From: Prevotella sp. UBA2756
GTDB taxonomy: Bacteria; Bacteroidota; Bacteroidia; Bacteroidales; Bacteroidaceae
Assembly (NCBI GenBank): GCA_002353205.1
Contig: DEJE01000057.1
Span: 1-64,000, forward strand
Length of the DNA stretch: 64,000 nt
Reading direction: 5' to 3'
The notes under the pieces were generated by a model. The model had not been told where the DNA came from, made no database searches, and saw nothing but the letters and a program-made list of their open reading frames with translations. Below are positions 1 to 9,056 of this stretch, one piece after another. The stretch's first letter is position 1; the number at the start of each line of letters is the position of its first letter. The position numbers and the translations under genes were made by a program.

Positions 1-24
1 TAAAGTGCTGCGGAATTTAGGCAA

Positions 25-693
25 ATGAAAAAGAGTTTAGTGATGTTGATGCTCGTCGTCATGGCTTGCCTGCCTGCCGACAGCTCAGCTCAGAAGCATC
101 GACACGACCCGCAGCTTCTCGGCTCGAAGGGCAAAGCCGACACGACAGTCGTAGCGGGTGACACGTTGAAGAAGGATCAACAGAAGGCTGCCGGCGCCGA
201 CACCGTGGGCGTGGAGGCGTTCTCCGACACCACCTCGGCCGTCGTCAACGGGAACACCTGGAATGATGCCGACGACAGGGATAGCAACAACAGGCCGTGG
301 ATAGACTTCCAGGAGCTGCCGTCGCTCGGCGTGGGCGAGGGCATCGTGGCCGTGGCGGCCCTCGTGTTCGTATTGTTGCTCCTCTTAGCACCCTTCATTC
401 TTCTGGGATTCATCGTGTGGCTCATCGTGAGAAACCGCAACCAGCGCTTCAAGCTGGCTGAGAAAGCGATGGAACAGGGACAGCCGATTCCCGAACCGCT
501 GCTGAAAGAAAACGCGAAGACCGACACCGACCTTTGGAGCCGAGGTCTGAGAAACCTGTTCTTGGGTCTGGGACTGGCCGCACTCTTTACGTGCTGGGAC
601 TCCAGCTTCCTCGCCGGACTGGGCTGGCTCCTCTTCTTCTATGGATTAGGACAGGTGGTCATAGCGAAAACAACGAAGAAGAGGGAAGAGTGA
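25..693 (+). CDS. DUF6249-like membrane protein
   Basis: The 222-residue protein opens with a Lys-Lys and hydrophobic signal-like segment (residues 1-22), followed by a low-complexity Asp/Thr-rich linker. A strong transmembrane segment spans roughly residues 108-136, and two more hydrophobic stretches lie near the C terminus (about 173-215). A conserved-looking stretch, LAEKAMEQGQPIPEPL, sits just after the first membrane segment; I recall this layout from small Bacteroidales membrane proteins of the DUF6249 type. It precedes a PspC gene and an ECF sigma factor on the same strand, so an envelope-stress role is possible but is inference only. Confidence 0.6.
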   Translation: MKKSLVMLMLVVMACLPADSSAQKHRHDPQLLGSKGKADTTVVAGDTLKKDQQKAAGADTVGVEAFSDTTSAVVNGNTWNDADDRDSNNRPWIDFQELPSLGVGEGIVAVAALVFVLLLLLAPFILLGFIVWLIVRNRNQRFKLAEKAMEQGQPIPEPLLKENAKTDTDLWSRGLRNLFLGLGLAALFTCWDSSFLAGLGWLLFFYGLGQVVIAKTTKKREE

Positions 694-700
694 GAAGGGA

Positions 701-758
701 AGAGTTAAGAATTAAGAGTTAAGAGTTAAGAATTAAGAATTAAGAGGTAAGAAGTAAG
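701..758. repeat. AT-rich direct-repeat tract (TTAAGA-type)
   Basis: The gap before pspC is built of imperfect copies of a 7-bp word, TTAAGAR (R = A or G), repeated about seven times. The same kind of tract, on either strand, occurs at about 7,528-7,560, 10,596-10,612 and 13,980-13,996. No gene or hairpin terminator is visible in it. Confidence 0.6.
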
Positions 759-775
759 ATAATAGTTTTTAGAAT

Positions 776-1003
776 ATGGAACAAAATGATCAGATAGAAA
801 AAAGGATGGAAAAGAAAAGACTGACACGTTCTACCGACAAAGTGCTCGGAGGCGTATGCGGCGGTATTGCCGAGTATTTCGATGTTGACCCTACGCTTGT
901 GCGTGTGGGCTACTTGTTTCTGACGTTCTTCACCGCGTTCTGCGGGGTGCTCTTCTATCCAATCCTCTGGCTTGTCATTCCCGAGAAGGGGCAAGTCAGG
1001 TAA
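776..1003 (+). CDS. PspC domain protein
   Basis: This 75-residue protein is almost entirely a PspC domain. After a charged N terminus comes the family signature: KVLGGVCGGIAEYF at about residues 22-35, the DPTLVR segment, then one hydrophobic membrane helix ending in Pro-Glu-Lys. PspC proteins are inner-membrane parts of phage-shock or envelope-stress systems. No PspA or PspB neighbour is present, as is usual for stand-alone Bacteroidetes PspC proteins. An internal Met ten codons in (MEKKRLTR) is an alternative start. Confidence 0.85.
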   Translation: MEQNDQIEKRMEKKRLTRSTDKVLGGVCGGIAEYFDVDPTLVRVGYLFLTFFTAFCGVLFYPILWLVIPEKGQVR

Positions 1004-1081
1004 CGGAAAGATTGCTGGCATAGGCGGCAACAACCGACAGGAAAAAGACAGTAAGCAACCAAGAAGCAGCAAAAGAGCTCG

Positions 1082-1627
1082 ATGGAGAAACTGAGCGACA
1101 TATCTCTCGTGGCGCAGGTGGCGGTATTTCACAACAAACGGGCCTTCGACCAGTTGGTGAAGAAATACCAGTCGCCTGTGCGAAGGTTTTTCCTCAGCCA
1201 GACCTTGGGCGACAGCCAGCTCAGCGATGACCTTGCGCAAGACACCTTCATCAAGGCCTACACGCGGATAGCGTCGTTCAAGGGATTGTCGGGCTTCTCA
1301 ACGTGGCTGTTCCGCATCGCCTATAACGTGCTCTACGACTACCGACGCTCGCTGAAGCTCACCGAGGACATCAGCAACACGGCGGCGGCCGCCCTCAGGA
1401 GCTCTGCCCTATCGCCTACCCTCCACATGGATCTCTATCAGGCCCTGGCATTGCTCAAGCCCGAGGAGCGCACCTGCATCACCCTCCAGATGATTGAAGG
1501 GCAACCCATCGACAAGATTGCCGAGATAACGGGGATGCCTGAAGGGACGGTGAAATCGCATCTCTCCAGAGGAAAGAAGAATTTGGCTAACTACTTAAAA
1601 CAAAACGGGTATGGATCATCCTCTTGA
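1082..1627 (+). CDS. ECF-family RNA polymerase sigma factor
   Basis: The 181-residue protein has the two-domain layout of an extracytoplasmic-function sigma factor. Region 2 is near residues 18-85 (FDQLVKKYQSPVRRFF, then DDLAQDTFIKAY), which binds core polymerase and the -10 element. Region 4 is near residues 120-175 and contains the helix-turn-helix word GTVKSHLSRGKKNL. There is no region 1.1 or region 3. It overlaps the next gene by 17 nt, which suggests translational coupling to a membrane partner that could act as its anti-sigma factor. Confidence 0.9.
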   Translation: MEKLSDISLVAQVAVFHNKRAFDQLVKKYQSPVRRFFLSQTLGDSQLSDDLAQDTFIKAYTRIASFKGLSGFSTWLFRIAYNVLYDYRRSLKLTEDISNTAAAALRSSALSPTLHMDLYQALALLKPEERTCITLQMIEGQPIDKIAEITGMPEGTVKSHLSRGKKNLANYLKQNGYGSSS

Positions 1628-1964
1628 ACAAGACGAGCGCTTGCTGGAGCGGTTCTTCGGTGAGCAGCTGTTTGAAGTGACAGACGACGGTTTCTCGCAC
1701 CGGGTGATGAAGAAGATTCCCGACAGAGCCCGTCGGTTGAATCGTTTGTGGACAGCCTTGTGCCTGGTGGCGGCGGTGGCATTCATCATTGCCGAGCGTG
1801 GGCTGACGGCCATGGTGGGTTCCCTGCAAGGGTTATGGGCCGACGTGAGCACTCACGAGCTGCTGTCGCGTCTCAACCCACTCACCGTCTATCTGGCCTT
1901 GGTACTCCTGGCCGTCGTCGGCAGCTATCGGTTGCTGGCAGCCGAGCGTCGCCACGTGTTCTGA
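1611..1964 (+). CDS. Small membrane protein, candidate anti-sigma partner
   Basis: The 117-residue protein has a cytoplasmic N-terminal portion of about 50 residues, including the segment DDGFSHRVMKKIP, followed by two transmembrane helices (about 46-68 and 92-110) separated by a short loop. The start overlaps the end of the ECF sigma gene by 17 nt. Position, overlap and a soluble head plus membrane anchor fit an anti-sigma regulator. No zinc-binding HxxxCxxC motif of classical ZAS anti-sigma factors is visible, so the role is inferred from context. Confidence 0.55.
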   Translation: MDHPLEQDERLLERFFGEQLFEVTDDGFSHRVMKKIPDRARRLNRLWTALCLVAAVAFIIAERGLTAMVGSLQGLWADVSTHELLSRLNPLTVYLALVLLAVVGSYRLLAAERRHVF

Positions 1965-2018
1965 CAACACAGGAAGAGTGGTGACGGTGCTCTTCCTTCC
2001 GTCACGCGTCGCCCCCGA

Positions 2019-4070
2019 CTACTCCAGAAACATGAAGCCGTCGTCGCTCTCCTCGGCTTTCTGCTTCGGCTTGGGCTGCACATTCAGGTTGCCTTTCTCG
2101 TCGAACATGCCGTAGGTGGTGCGTAGCACGATGAACTCTGTGCGGCGGTTCAGCTGGTTACAGATCTCCTGCTTCTCGTTGTCGAGTTTTTTGATATATT
2201 CCTCCGTCAGCACATCGTCTTCTTTCAGCCAAGAATATTTTTCGGTCAGTTTCTTGCGGATGGTCTTCGGCTTCTCTTTGCCGTAGCCGACAGGTGTCAG
2301 ACGGTCTTTAGCAATCCCATGTTCGATGAGATAGTTCACGACGCTCTCGGCACGCCGTTGCGAGAGCGGCTTGTTGTAGGCGGCACTGCCACGGTAGTCG
2401 GCGTGTGCGCTCAGCTCGATGGTCACGTTGGGGTTCTCATTGAGCAGCTTCACCAGCTCGTCGAGAGCTGTCTTCGACTCCGGTCGCAGGGTGGCCTTGT
2501 TGTAGTCGTAGAAGATGTTGTCGATGAGCACAGGCACACGGATGCTGGCCAGCGGGAACTGCAGGGTGTACTCTTTCGACTCGGTCACGGGCTCCACCCG
2601 AATCTCCTCTTTGTGGTTGAGGAAGCCCTTACACGAAGCGAGCAGGATATAGCTGACGCCCGGCTCGATGACCTCCTCGAACGACCCGTCGCCCTTCACA
2701 CTGAGCTTCTTGTTGGTGCCGTCGTTGCCCACCAGATGCACCTCGGCGGCAGGCAGTTCGTAGCCGTCCATCTCGTACACCCAGCCCTTGATGGTCTGTA
2801 TGATCTCTGGTTTCTCGAAGCTGAAGATATGATCCCATCCGCGCCCGTCGCCTCTGTTCGACGAGAAGAATCCGCGGTTGTGCGGACCTTCGAAAGTGCA
2901 GCCGAAGTCGTCGGCCTGCGAGTTGAGCGGATAGCCGGGATGTTCGAGCTTGTAGCGCCCGTCATTTCCCACCTTAGCAATAAAGATATCGAGACCTCCC
3001 ATTCCAGGATGGCCGTCGCTTGAGAAGTAGAGGTCGCCGTTGGGTCGGAATGTGGGAAACATCTCGTTGCCCTCGCTGTTCACCGGTTCGCCCACGTTCT
3101 CCACGCCTCCCAGTCCGTTGGCCGTCAGTCTCACACGCCAGATGTCGAGGCCGCCCTTCCCTCCTGGCATGTCGCTCACGAAATAGAGCCATTCGCCGTC
3201 GGGCGAGACGGCCGGGTGCGCGTAGCTTGACAGCGTGTCGCGCGTCAGTTCCACAGGCGAGCCCTTGCCCCATGCAGCATCGGCACGTGGCGACTTCTGT
3301 ATGGTGGCGTAGCGCGGATAGTCGGGGTCTGACGAGCATTGGGTGAGATACATCGAGCTGCCGTCTGGCGTCAGACAGCAGGCCCCCTCGTCGTATTCCG
3401 AGTTCAGACCGCTCGTGATGGCCTGCGGTTTGCCCCATTTGCCCTTGTCGTCCTTCTCCGAGACGAAGATGTCGCCCGCCTTGGCGCCTGTGATGCCGCT
3501 GAGCTCGTTGCCCTGGGCCTCGTTTCGCGTGGAGGTGAAGTAGAGTCGGTCGTAGGCATCGCCGCCGAGCACGGGACAGTAGTCGGCTCTTCTGGAATTG
3601 AAGATGTCCATCTTCTTTACCGTGTATCGCGAGCCATCCTCCTTCGCCTTCTGAGCCGTCAGCGCCGAACGCAGGCCGTTCAGGGCCAGCTCGTTGTCGG
3701 GCAGGGAGTCGAGCACTTGTTCAAACTCGGTTGCCGCCTCCTTATAGTTGGCGTTCCTGAGCAACTGTCGGGCAAAGCTGAGGTGAGTCATCACGTCGTC
3801 CTGCTTGTAGCGAATCACGTTGCGGTAGCTGGCGATGGCCTTTGGCGTCTGGTTGATGCGCTCCCAGCAGAGAGCCTGCCGCTTGGAGATGCGTCCCCGC
3901 TTCTCGCGGTCCTTGGAGGGCGTCTTCTGATAGGCTTTCTTAAATTCGTTGGCCGCATCATAATACTCTCCCAGGGCGAGATATTTCTCACCCCGTTTCA
4001 GGTTCTGGTCGGCGCCGCACGAAGCGAGCAGAAGAACCATCAGCAAGAGACACATGTGTTTGGTGCGCAT
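2019..4070 (-). CDS. porE: OmpA-family lipoprotein with TPR and PD40 propeller (PorE-like)
   Basis: I place the start at 4070 rather than 4115 because it gives a compact lipoprotein signal (MRTKHMCLLLMVLLLASC) with a lipobox cysteine. The order after it is TPR-type helices, a PD40/WD40-like propeller with repeated 'SPDG.WLYFVSD' and 'NGDLYFSSDG' words, a carboxypeptidase-regulatory-like beta domain, and a C-terminal OmpA domain with the peptidoglycan-binding pattern (NVTIELSAHADYRG, then SQRRAESVVNYL). This is the architecture of PorE, the peptidoglycan-anchored periplasmic part of the type IX secretion system. Related OmpA lipoproteins share it, so the symbol is tentative. Confidence 0.7.
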   Translation of the reverse strand: MRTKHMCLLLMVLLLASCGADQNLKRGEKYLALGEYYDAANEFKKAYQKTPSKDREKRGRISKRQALCWERINQTPKAIASYRNVIRYKQDDVMTHLSFARQLLRNANYKEAATEFEQVLDSLPDNELALNGLRSALTAQKAKEDGSRYTVKKMDIFNSRRADYCPVLGGDAYDRLYFTSTRNEAQGNELSGITGAKAGDIFVSEKDDKGKWGKPQAITSGLNSEYDEGACCLTPDGSSMYLTQCSSDPDYPRYATIQKSPRADAAWGKGSPVELTRDTLSSYAHPAVSPDGEWLYFVSDMPGGKGGLDIWRVRLTANGLGGVENVGEPVNSEGNEMFPTFRPNGDLYFSSDGHPGMGGLDIFIAKVGNDGRYKLEHPGYPLNSQADDFGCTFEGPHNRGFFSSNRGDGRGWDHIFSFEKPEIIQTIKGWVYEMDGYELPAAEVHLVGNDGTNKKLSVKGDGSFEEVIEPGVSYILLASCKGFLNHKEEIRVEPVTESKEYTLQFPLASIRVPVLIDNIFYDYNKATLRPESKTALDELVKLLNENPNVTIELSAHADYRGSAAYNKPLSQRRAESVVNYLIEHGIAKDRLTPVGYGKEKPKTIRKKLTEKYSWLKEDDVLTEEYIKKLDNEKQEICNQLNRRTEFIVLRTTYGMFDEKGNLNVQPKPKQKAEESDDGFMFLE

Positions 4071-4162
4071 ACGATTATAGTAACGCGTTTTCAGCCTTTT
4101 TATTGCGTCAGACAATCAAATTTTCGAGGTACGAGGTACGGGGGTGCGGGGGTGTGAGGGTA

Positions 4163-6370
4163 CTAAGATGCAGGGGGGGTGATGAACGGCTGTCGGAAGG
4201 TGCATCCCGAGCGCCACTCGCTGCAGCCGTAGGCCGTCTTCCCTCTGATGATGTGCCCTTTACCGCACACGGGGCATGGCTGTCCGACCAAATCATCAGC
4301 GGCCGAGACACCCTTTCCGATTTCCGAAGAAGAAGTCTCCCCCTCGGGGGAAAGGCTACGGGTAGGCGAGCTGTGCTCGGGAATCGGAAGGGGGGCCGCA
4401 CCCTTCGGAGAGGTGGGGAGGGTGTCGCTTTGCTCGGGGATGGGTTTGGAGGCTGTCTTGCTCTTTGAGCTTGCCTTCTTGTTGGGCTTCTTTTTCTTCT
4501 GGTCGTCGTCGGTGGTGACGGTCACGCGGCGGTTGGAGTTGTCGCTGAGCACCTGATTCACGATGGCGGCGATCTGCTCCTTCAGTTCCTGAATGAAGAG
4601 GTTGGGGTCGTATTTCTTGTGCTCAATGTCGCGCAGCTTCTTCTCCCAGATGCCTGTCAGCTCGCAACTCTTGAGCAGCTCCTCCTTGATCATGTCGATA
4701 AGCTCGATGCCGGTGGGCGTGGCCACGAGGCGCTTCTTCTCGCGACGTATGTAGTGGCGCTTGAAAAGCGTCTCTATGATGCCGGCGCGCGACGACGGCC
4801 GTCCGATGCCGTTCTCCTTCATCGCAGCTCGCAGTTCCTCGTCGTCAACGAACTTGCCGGCCGTCTCCATGGCTCTGAGCAGCGAAGCCTCGTTGTAGTA
4901 AGGCGGAGGAGTGGTCTGCTTCTCGGTGAGCGTAGGCTCGTGAGGGCCGCTCTCCCCCTTGACGAAGGCGGGCAGCAGGGTTTCGGGTGCGGCCCCCTTT
5001 TCGATTCCAGAGGGGGAGACTTCTTCCTCCTTTGATGACAGGGGAGCCATTACGATGCGCCATCCCGGGTCGATGATCTGCTTTCCCGTGGCCTTCAGCT
5101 CTACGCTCTCGTCGTGTGTCTGGTCGCCTTTCACCTCGCCCAGCACAGTTGTCGTAGCAAACTTGCAGTCGGGATAGAAGGCGGCAATGAAGCGTCGGGC
5201 TATGAGGTCGTAGACGTGTCGCTCCATGTCGGAGAGCGACTTCGGCGGCACGCCTGTCGGTATGATGGCGTGGTGGTCGGTCACCTTCGATGTGTCGAAG
5301 ACGCGTTTCGGCTTCGGCAGCGCCTTGCCCCCCAAGGGCTTCACCAGCGGAGCGTAGACAGCCGTTCCGGCGAACGTTGTCTGGTAGAGCCCGTTCATGA
5401 TCTGCGGGCACTTGGGGTATATGTCGTCCGAGAGGTATTGCGTGTCCACACGCGGATAGGTGGTCAGCTTCCGTTCGTAGAGTGCCTGGATGGTGTTGAG
5501 CGTCAGCTCGGCGCTCATGCCGTACTTCCTGTTGCAGTCCACCTGCAGCGACGTCAGGTCGTAGAGCTGTCGCGGAGCCTCGCGCCCGTTCTTCTTCTCC
5601 ACCTTCGTCACGGTGAACGGCTTCCCTGCAATCGTCTCGAAGGCTTTCTCGCCCTCCTCCTTGCTGAGAAACTTCCCTTTGGTTGCAGTGAAGAGGGTGT
5701 CGCGGTAGATGGTGGAGAGCACCCAGTAGGGTTCGGGCTTGAAGTTGTCGATCTCCTTCTGGCGGTTCACGATGAGGGCCAGCGTGGGTGTCTGCACCCG
5801 TCCGATGGAGAGCACCTGACGGTTCTGTCCGTATTTCAGTGTATAGAGTCGTGTGGCGTTCATCCCCAGGAGCCAGTCGCCGATGGCGCGCGAGAGTCCT
5901 GCCATGTAGAGCGGGTTGTAGTCTTGCTGGTCCTTCAGCTGTGCGAAGCCTTCGCGGATGGCCTCGTCGGTCATCGACGATATCCAGAGCCTCTTCACCG
6001 GACATGTGGCCTGCGCCTTCTGCATCACCCATCGCTGGATGAGCTCACCCTCCTGCCCAGCGTCGCCGCAGTTGATGATGCCGTCGGCCGCCTGCATCAG
6101 TCGCTCGATCACGGCAAACTGCTTCTTGATGCCCTCATCCTCGATGAGCTTGATGCCGAAGCGCGGGGGAATCATGGGCAGTGCCGACAGGCTCCACCGT
6201 TTCCACAACGGTGTGTAGTCGTCGGGCTCCTTCAGCGTGCACAGGTGTCCGAAGGTCCACGTCACCTGGTAGCCGTTGCCCTCCATGTAGCCGTCGCGCG
6301 GGCGGTCGGCCCCGATGATGCGTGCGATGTCACGTGCCACGCTCGGTTTCTCTGCTATACATACTATCAT
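4163..6370 (-). CDS. topB: DNA topoisomerase III (type IA)
   Basis: The 735-residue protein opens with the TOPRIM signature MIVCIAEKPSVARDIA and later has the acidic GDAGQEGELIQRW motif. The catalytic tyrosine lies in the LTTYPRVDTQYL segment, the usual type IA active-site context. The C terminus has one CPVCGKGH zinc-ribbon-like motif and a Lys-rich linker. Type IA enzymes relax negatively supercoiled DNA and decatenate replication intermediates. Two low-complexity insertions (about 4316-4427 and 4955-5045) coincide with copies of a GC-rich dispersed repeat that keep the reading frame open. Confidence 0.93.
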   Translation of the reverse strand: MIVCIAEKPSVARDIARIIGADRPRDGYMEGNGYQVTWTFGHLCTLKEPDDYTPLWKRWSLSALPMIPPRFGIKLIEDEGIKKQFAVIERLMQAADGIINCGDAGQEGELIQRWVMQKAQATCPVKRLWISSMTDEAIREGFAQLKDQQDYNPLYMAGLSRAIGDWLLGMNATRLYTLKYGQNRQVLSIGRVQTPTLALIVNRQKEIDNFKPEPYWVLSTIYRDTLFTATKGKFLSKEEGEKAFETIAGKPFTVTKVEKKNGREAPRQLYDLTSLQVDCNRKYGMSAELTLNTIQALYERKLTTYPRVDTQYLSDDIYPKCPQIMNGLYQTTFAGTAVYAPLVKPLGGKALPKPKRVFDTSKVTDHHAIIPTGVPPKSLSDMERHVYDLIARRFIAAFYPDCKFATTTVLGEVKGDQTHDESVELKATGKQIIDPGWRIVMAPLSSKEEEVSPSGIEKGAAPETLLPAFVKGESGPHEPTLTEKQTTPPPYYNEASLLRAMETAGKFVDDEELRAAMKENGIGRPSSRAGIIETLFKRHYIRREKKRLVATPTGIELIDMIKEELLKSCELTGIWEKKLRDIEHKKYDPNLFIQELKEQIAAIVNQVLSDNSNRRVTVTTDDDQKKKKPNKKASSKSKTASKPIPEQSDTLPTSPKGAAPLPIPEHSSPTRSLSPEGETSSSEIGKGVSAADDLVGQPCPVCGKGHIIRGKTAYGCSEWRSGCTFRQPFITPPAS
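4316..4427. repeat. GC-rich dispersed repeat copy inside topB
   Basis: This segment contains GAAGAAGTCTCCCCCTC and, after about 37 nt, GGAATCGGAAGGGGGGCCGCACCC (shown here as a joined description: GGAATCG, then AAGGGGGGCC, then GCACCC). The same blocks occur inverted at 4955-5045. Its right end, CCTTCGGAGAGGTGGGGAGG, resembles the right end of the copy at 10,614-10,700. On the coding strand it adds a Pro/Ser-rich linker without a stop codon. Confidence 0.7.
4955..5045. repeat. Inverted GC-rich dispersed repeat copy inside topB
   Basis: The reverse complement of this segment shares a 17-bp block (GAAGAAGTCTCCCCCTC) and most of a 24-bp block ending in GGGGGCCGCACCC with 4316-4427, but lacks the intervening 30-odd bases. 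It is read in frame by topB, giving the linker segment EEEVSPSGIEKGAAPE between conserved topoisomerase blocks. Confidence 0.7.
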
Positions 6371-6419
6371 AACGCCTGCAAAGGTAGGTATTTTTTTGTT
6401 ATTGGTGGAAAAGAGGACT

Positions 6420-7466
6420 CTAATAGTTGTACCACGATCGGGTGAGCCAGTCGATGTACTTCGTCTCTATAGTGCGCCGGTCGCCGACTGCCTCTTCGTT
6501 GCGCGACTCCATGCTCTTGGGCCACCCGTTGAAGAAGAGATGCAAGTAGTAGCCGTCGTCGACGACCACTTCCTTGTCGGCGATATCGTCGGCGTGAAGC
6601 TCGGCGATGGTCTTGCTCAGCATGTTACCCTCGCCCAGCACAGCCCCTTTGGAGAGGTAGAAGGTTTTGATGTCGTCGCCCTTCAGACGCGTCTCCGTCT
6701 CGGCCATGACATAGTAGTCGTCGTCGAACTCAGCATCCTTGTCGCCGTCGTTGCCCGTTTTCTCAAGTCCGGCGACGACCATCGACGAGCTTGGGAACTC
6801 GGTATCGGAGCCTTCGTCTTCGGTTTCGGTCATCGGTGCGTAGCTCCTGCCGTGGGCATTGAAGAGCAGTTCTATCTCCTTGAACCATTCCATCAGTCCT
6901 TCCTCGGTCTGATAGCTCTGCGAGACGATACCCATGAGCTGCCCTTTAGGCACCAGTTCTTCCAGTCCAGGAATCTTGGGATAGAACTCGTTGTAGGCGG
7001 TGAAGATGCCCTGAATGACATCGTCGCGAATATCGCTCCAGTTGACAAACGCCAACACCTCGCCCACCTCGCTGAGTTGGAAGACAAGTTTCTTGCCCTT
7101 GATGCGCTCGAAGACGCGCTGGTGCATGAGCGCCTGGGCATCGGCGCTGATGGTGTCCATGCGGACGAAGTCGGTGGCCACATATTCCATGCGGTAGCCG
7201 TCGGCCGTTGAGTCGGTGATGCAGAGCATGAAGTCGATAGCGTAGGCCGAACGCCACACGGTATCGTTGCCGTTGATGTCCTTCTTTGTCGCCATGAGGC
7301 GGTATTCCATTGTGTCGCGGTTACAGAAATAAGCAACCACGTCGGTACTGTCGGCGGCTACGCTGTCGGCCGGAGCCATAGCCGCACCATCATTTTGCGC
7401 GTGTGCTGCCATCACTGTGATCAGGCAGCAGAGCGCCATCAATAATCGTTTCATATTTTTCTTCAC
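6420..7466 (-). CDS. Secreted protein of unknown function
   Basis: The 348-residue protein starts with a clear signal peptide (MKKNMKRLLMALCCLITVMAAHA, cleavage near residue 23). The mature part is acidic and rich in Asp, with no further membrane helix and no lipobox. I recognise no catalytic motif. The region around residues 60-180 (repeated DTVWR, YRMEYV and KGKKLVFQ elements) looks like beta-rich repeats. It stands alone between topB and the aldo/keto reductase, about 50 nt from topB. Confidence 0.6.
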   Translation of the reverse strand: MKKNMKRLLMALCCLITVMAAHAQNDGAAMAPADSVAADSTDVVAYFCNRDTMEYRLMATKKDINGNDTVWRSAYAIDFMLCITDSTADGYRMEYVATDFVRMDTISADAQALMHQRVFERIKGKKLVFQLSEVGEVLAFVNWSDIRDDVIQGIFTAYNEFYPKIPGLEELVPKGQLMGIVSQSYQTEEGLMEWFKEIELLFNAHGRSYAPMTETEDEGSDTEFPSSSMVVAGLEKTGNDGDKDAEFDDDYYVMAETETRLKGDDIKTFYLSKGAVLGEGNMLSKTIAELHADDIADKEVVVDDGYYLHLFFNGWPKSMESRNEEAVGDRRTIETKYIDWLTRSWYNY

Positions 7467-7555
7467 GTTTTTTTGAGAATGCGCGGAACCATCGTTTCGC
7501 CAAACGATGACCCCACGCCCTTATTTCTTAACTCTTAATTCTTAACTCTTCATTC

Positions 7556-9016
7556 TTAACTCCCAGCCCCTTCCATAGCTTCGCGCTCGCGCTTTGTCCC
7601 GTTGGGGTTCTTGAGTTTCTCCACATAGTCGTTCACCTTCTGCATCTCGCGCGGAATGTTGATGCGCTGCGGACAATGAGGGTTGCACTGTCCGCACCCG
7701 ATGCAGTGGTCGGCCTGTCTGAGCCGCGGCACCGAGCGGTCGTAGCCGATGAGGAAGGCCCTTCGTGCGCGGAGGTATTCGGGATCACCCTGTAGCTTCG
7801 TGATGTCCTGCTCCATGTTGACGAGGTTTCCCTCCTTGATACATTTGTTATAATGGGAGAAGATGGCGGGAATGTTGATGCCGTAGGGACAAGGCATGCA
7901 GTAGTTGCACTCATTGCAGGGGATGGTCTTCAGGTTGTAGATGTCCTCGGCTATCTCCATGAGGAAGCTGTCCTCGTCCTTGGTGATGGGCTCTAAGGGT
8001 GCATAGGTGGCTACGTTCTCGCGCAGATGCTCCATGTAGGTCATGCCGCTGAGCACGGTGAGCACGCCCTCGGGCGTCCCGGCATATCGGAAGGCCCACT
8101 TGGCCACCGAGTCTTCGGGTCGTTTCTGCTTCATCTTCTCCACGATGGGATCGGGCACGTTGGCCAGTCGGCCGCCCAGCAGCGGTTCCATGATGACTGC
8201 CGGGATGCCCCGTTTCTTCAGCTCTGCATAGAGATAGCTGGCATCGGTGTTATTGTCGTTGATCTCGTTGGCCCAGTTCCAATCGAGATAGTTGAGTTCT
8301 ATCTGCACGAAGTCCCAGTGGTAGCGCCCCTCGTCGTGCCACCGTAGCAGCATGTCGAATATCTCCACGTCGCCGTGGTAGGAGAATCCGAGGTTGCGAA
8401 TGCGCCCTTTCTTCTTCTGTTCCACGAGCCAGTCGAGGATGCCGTTGTCCATGAAGCGGGCGTTGAAGGTCTCCTCGCTGTCCATGTCGCGGCTGTCGCC
8501 TCCGATGGCGTGGAGCAAGAGGTAGTCGATGTAGTCGACCTGCAGCTCCTTGAGCGAGTTCTCGAACATGGCTATCGACTCGCTTCGCTTCCAGTTGTCG
8601 GGTGCGAAGTTCGACATCTTTGTGGCTATGAAATACTTGTCGCGCGGATGGCGGCTCAGGGCGATGCCGGTGCAATGCTCTGACAGTCCGCGGCAATAGG
8701 CCGGACTGGTGTCGAAATAGTTCACGCCGTGCTCGATGGCGTAGTCCACCTGCCGATTGATCATCTCCTGATCGTAGGGAGAATCGTCCACGCCCATGTC
8801 TTCCACGGGCAGCCGCATCATGCCGTAACCCAGGATCGACACCTTGTCGCCCGAGTTGGGGTTAGTGCGCATGGTCATCTTGTCTTTCGGTGGCTCCTGG
8901 GCAGCACCGCCGTTTTTCTGATCGCCCCCCTTACAGGCGGTCAGCAGGGCCGAAGAAGCGACGACACCGCCGCCCATCGCCTTCAGGAATTGTCTTCTCG
9001 ATATATCTTTCTTCAT
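7556..9016 (-). CDS. Tat-exported aldo/keto reductase with C-terminal ferredoxin domain
   Basis: The N terminus carries a twin-arginine signal (SRRQFLKAMGG) with a lipobox-like LLTAC, so the protein is probably exported folded and perhaps lipidated. The central part is an aldo/keto reductase barrel: GYGMMRLP, the NYFDTSPAYCRG segment holding the candidate catalytic Tyr, and the DYLLLHAIGG strand. The C terminus has two 4Fe-4S clusters (CNECNYCMPCPYGI and CIGCGQCNPHCPQ). Its neighbours are a polyferredoxin 40 nt upstream in the transcript and tatA/tatC, so export and electron supply seem linked. The substrate is unknown. Confidence 0.85.
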   Translation of the reverse strand: MKKDISRRQFLKAMGGGVVASSALLTACKGGDQKNGGAAQEPPKDKMTMRTNPNSGDKVSILGYGMMRLPVEDMGVDDSPYDQEMINRQVDYAIEHGVNYFDTSPAYCRGLSEHCTGIALSRHPRDKYFIATKMSNFAPDNWKRSESIAMFENSLKELQVDYIDYLLLHAIGGDSRDMDSEETFNARFMDNGILDWLVEQKKKGRIRNLGFSYHGDVEIFDMLLRWHDEGRYHWDFVQIELNYLDWNWANEINDNNTDASYLYAELKKRGIPAVIMEPLLGGRLANVPDPIVEKMKQKRPEDSVAKWAFRYAGTPEGVLTVLSGMTYMEHLRENVATYAPLEPITKDEDSFLMEIAEDIYNLKTIPCNECNYCMPCPYGINIPAIFSHYNKCIKEGNLVNMEQDITKLQGDPEYLRARRAFLIGYDRSVPRLRQADHCIGCGQCNPHCPQRINIPREMQKVNDYVEKLKNPNGTKREREAMEGAGS

Positions 9017-9056
9017 TGTTTTGCACTTTTAAATATCACCTGTCTACTGTGAACTG

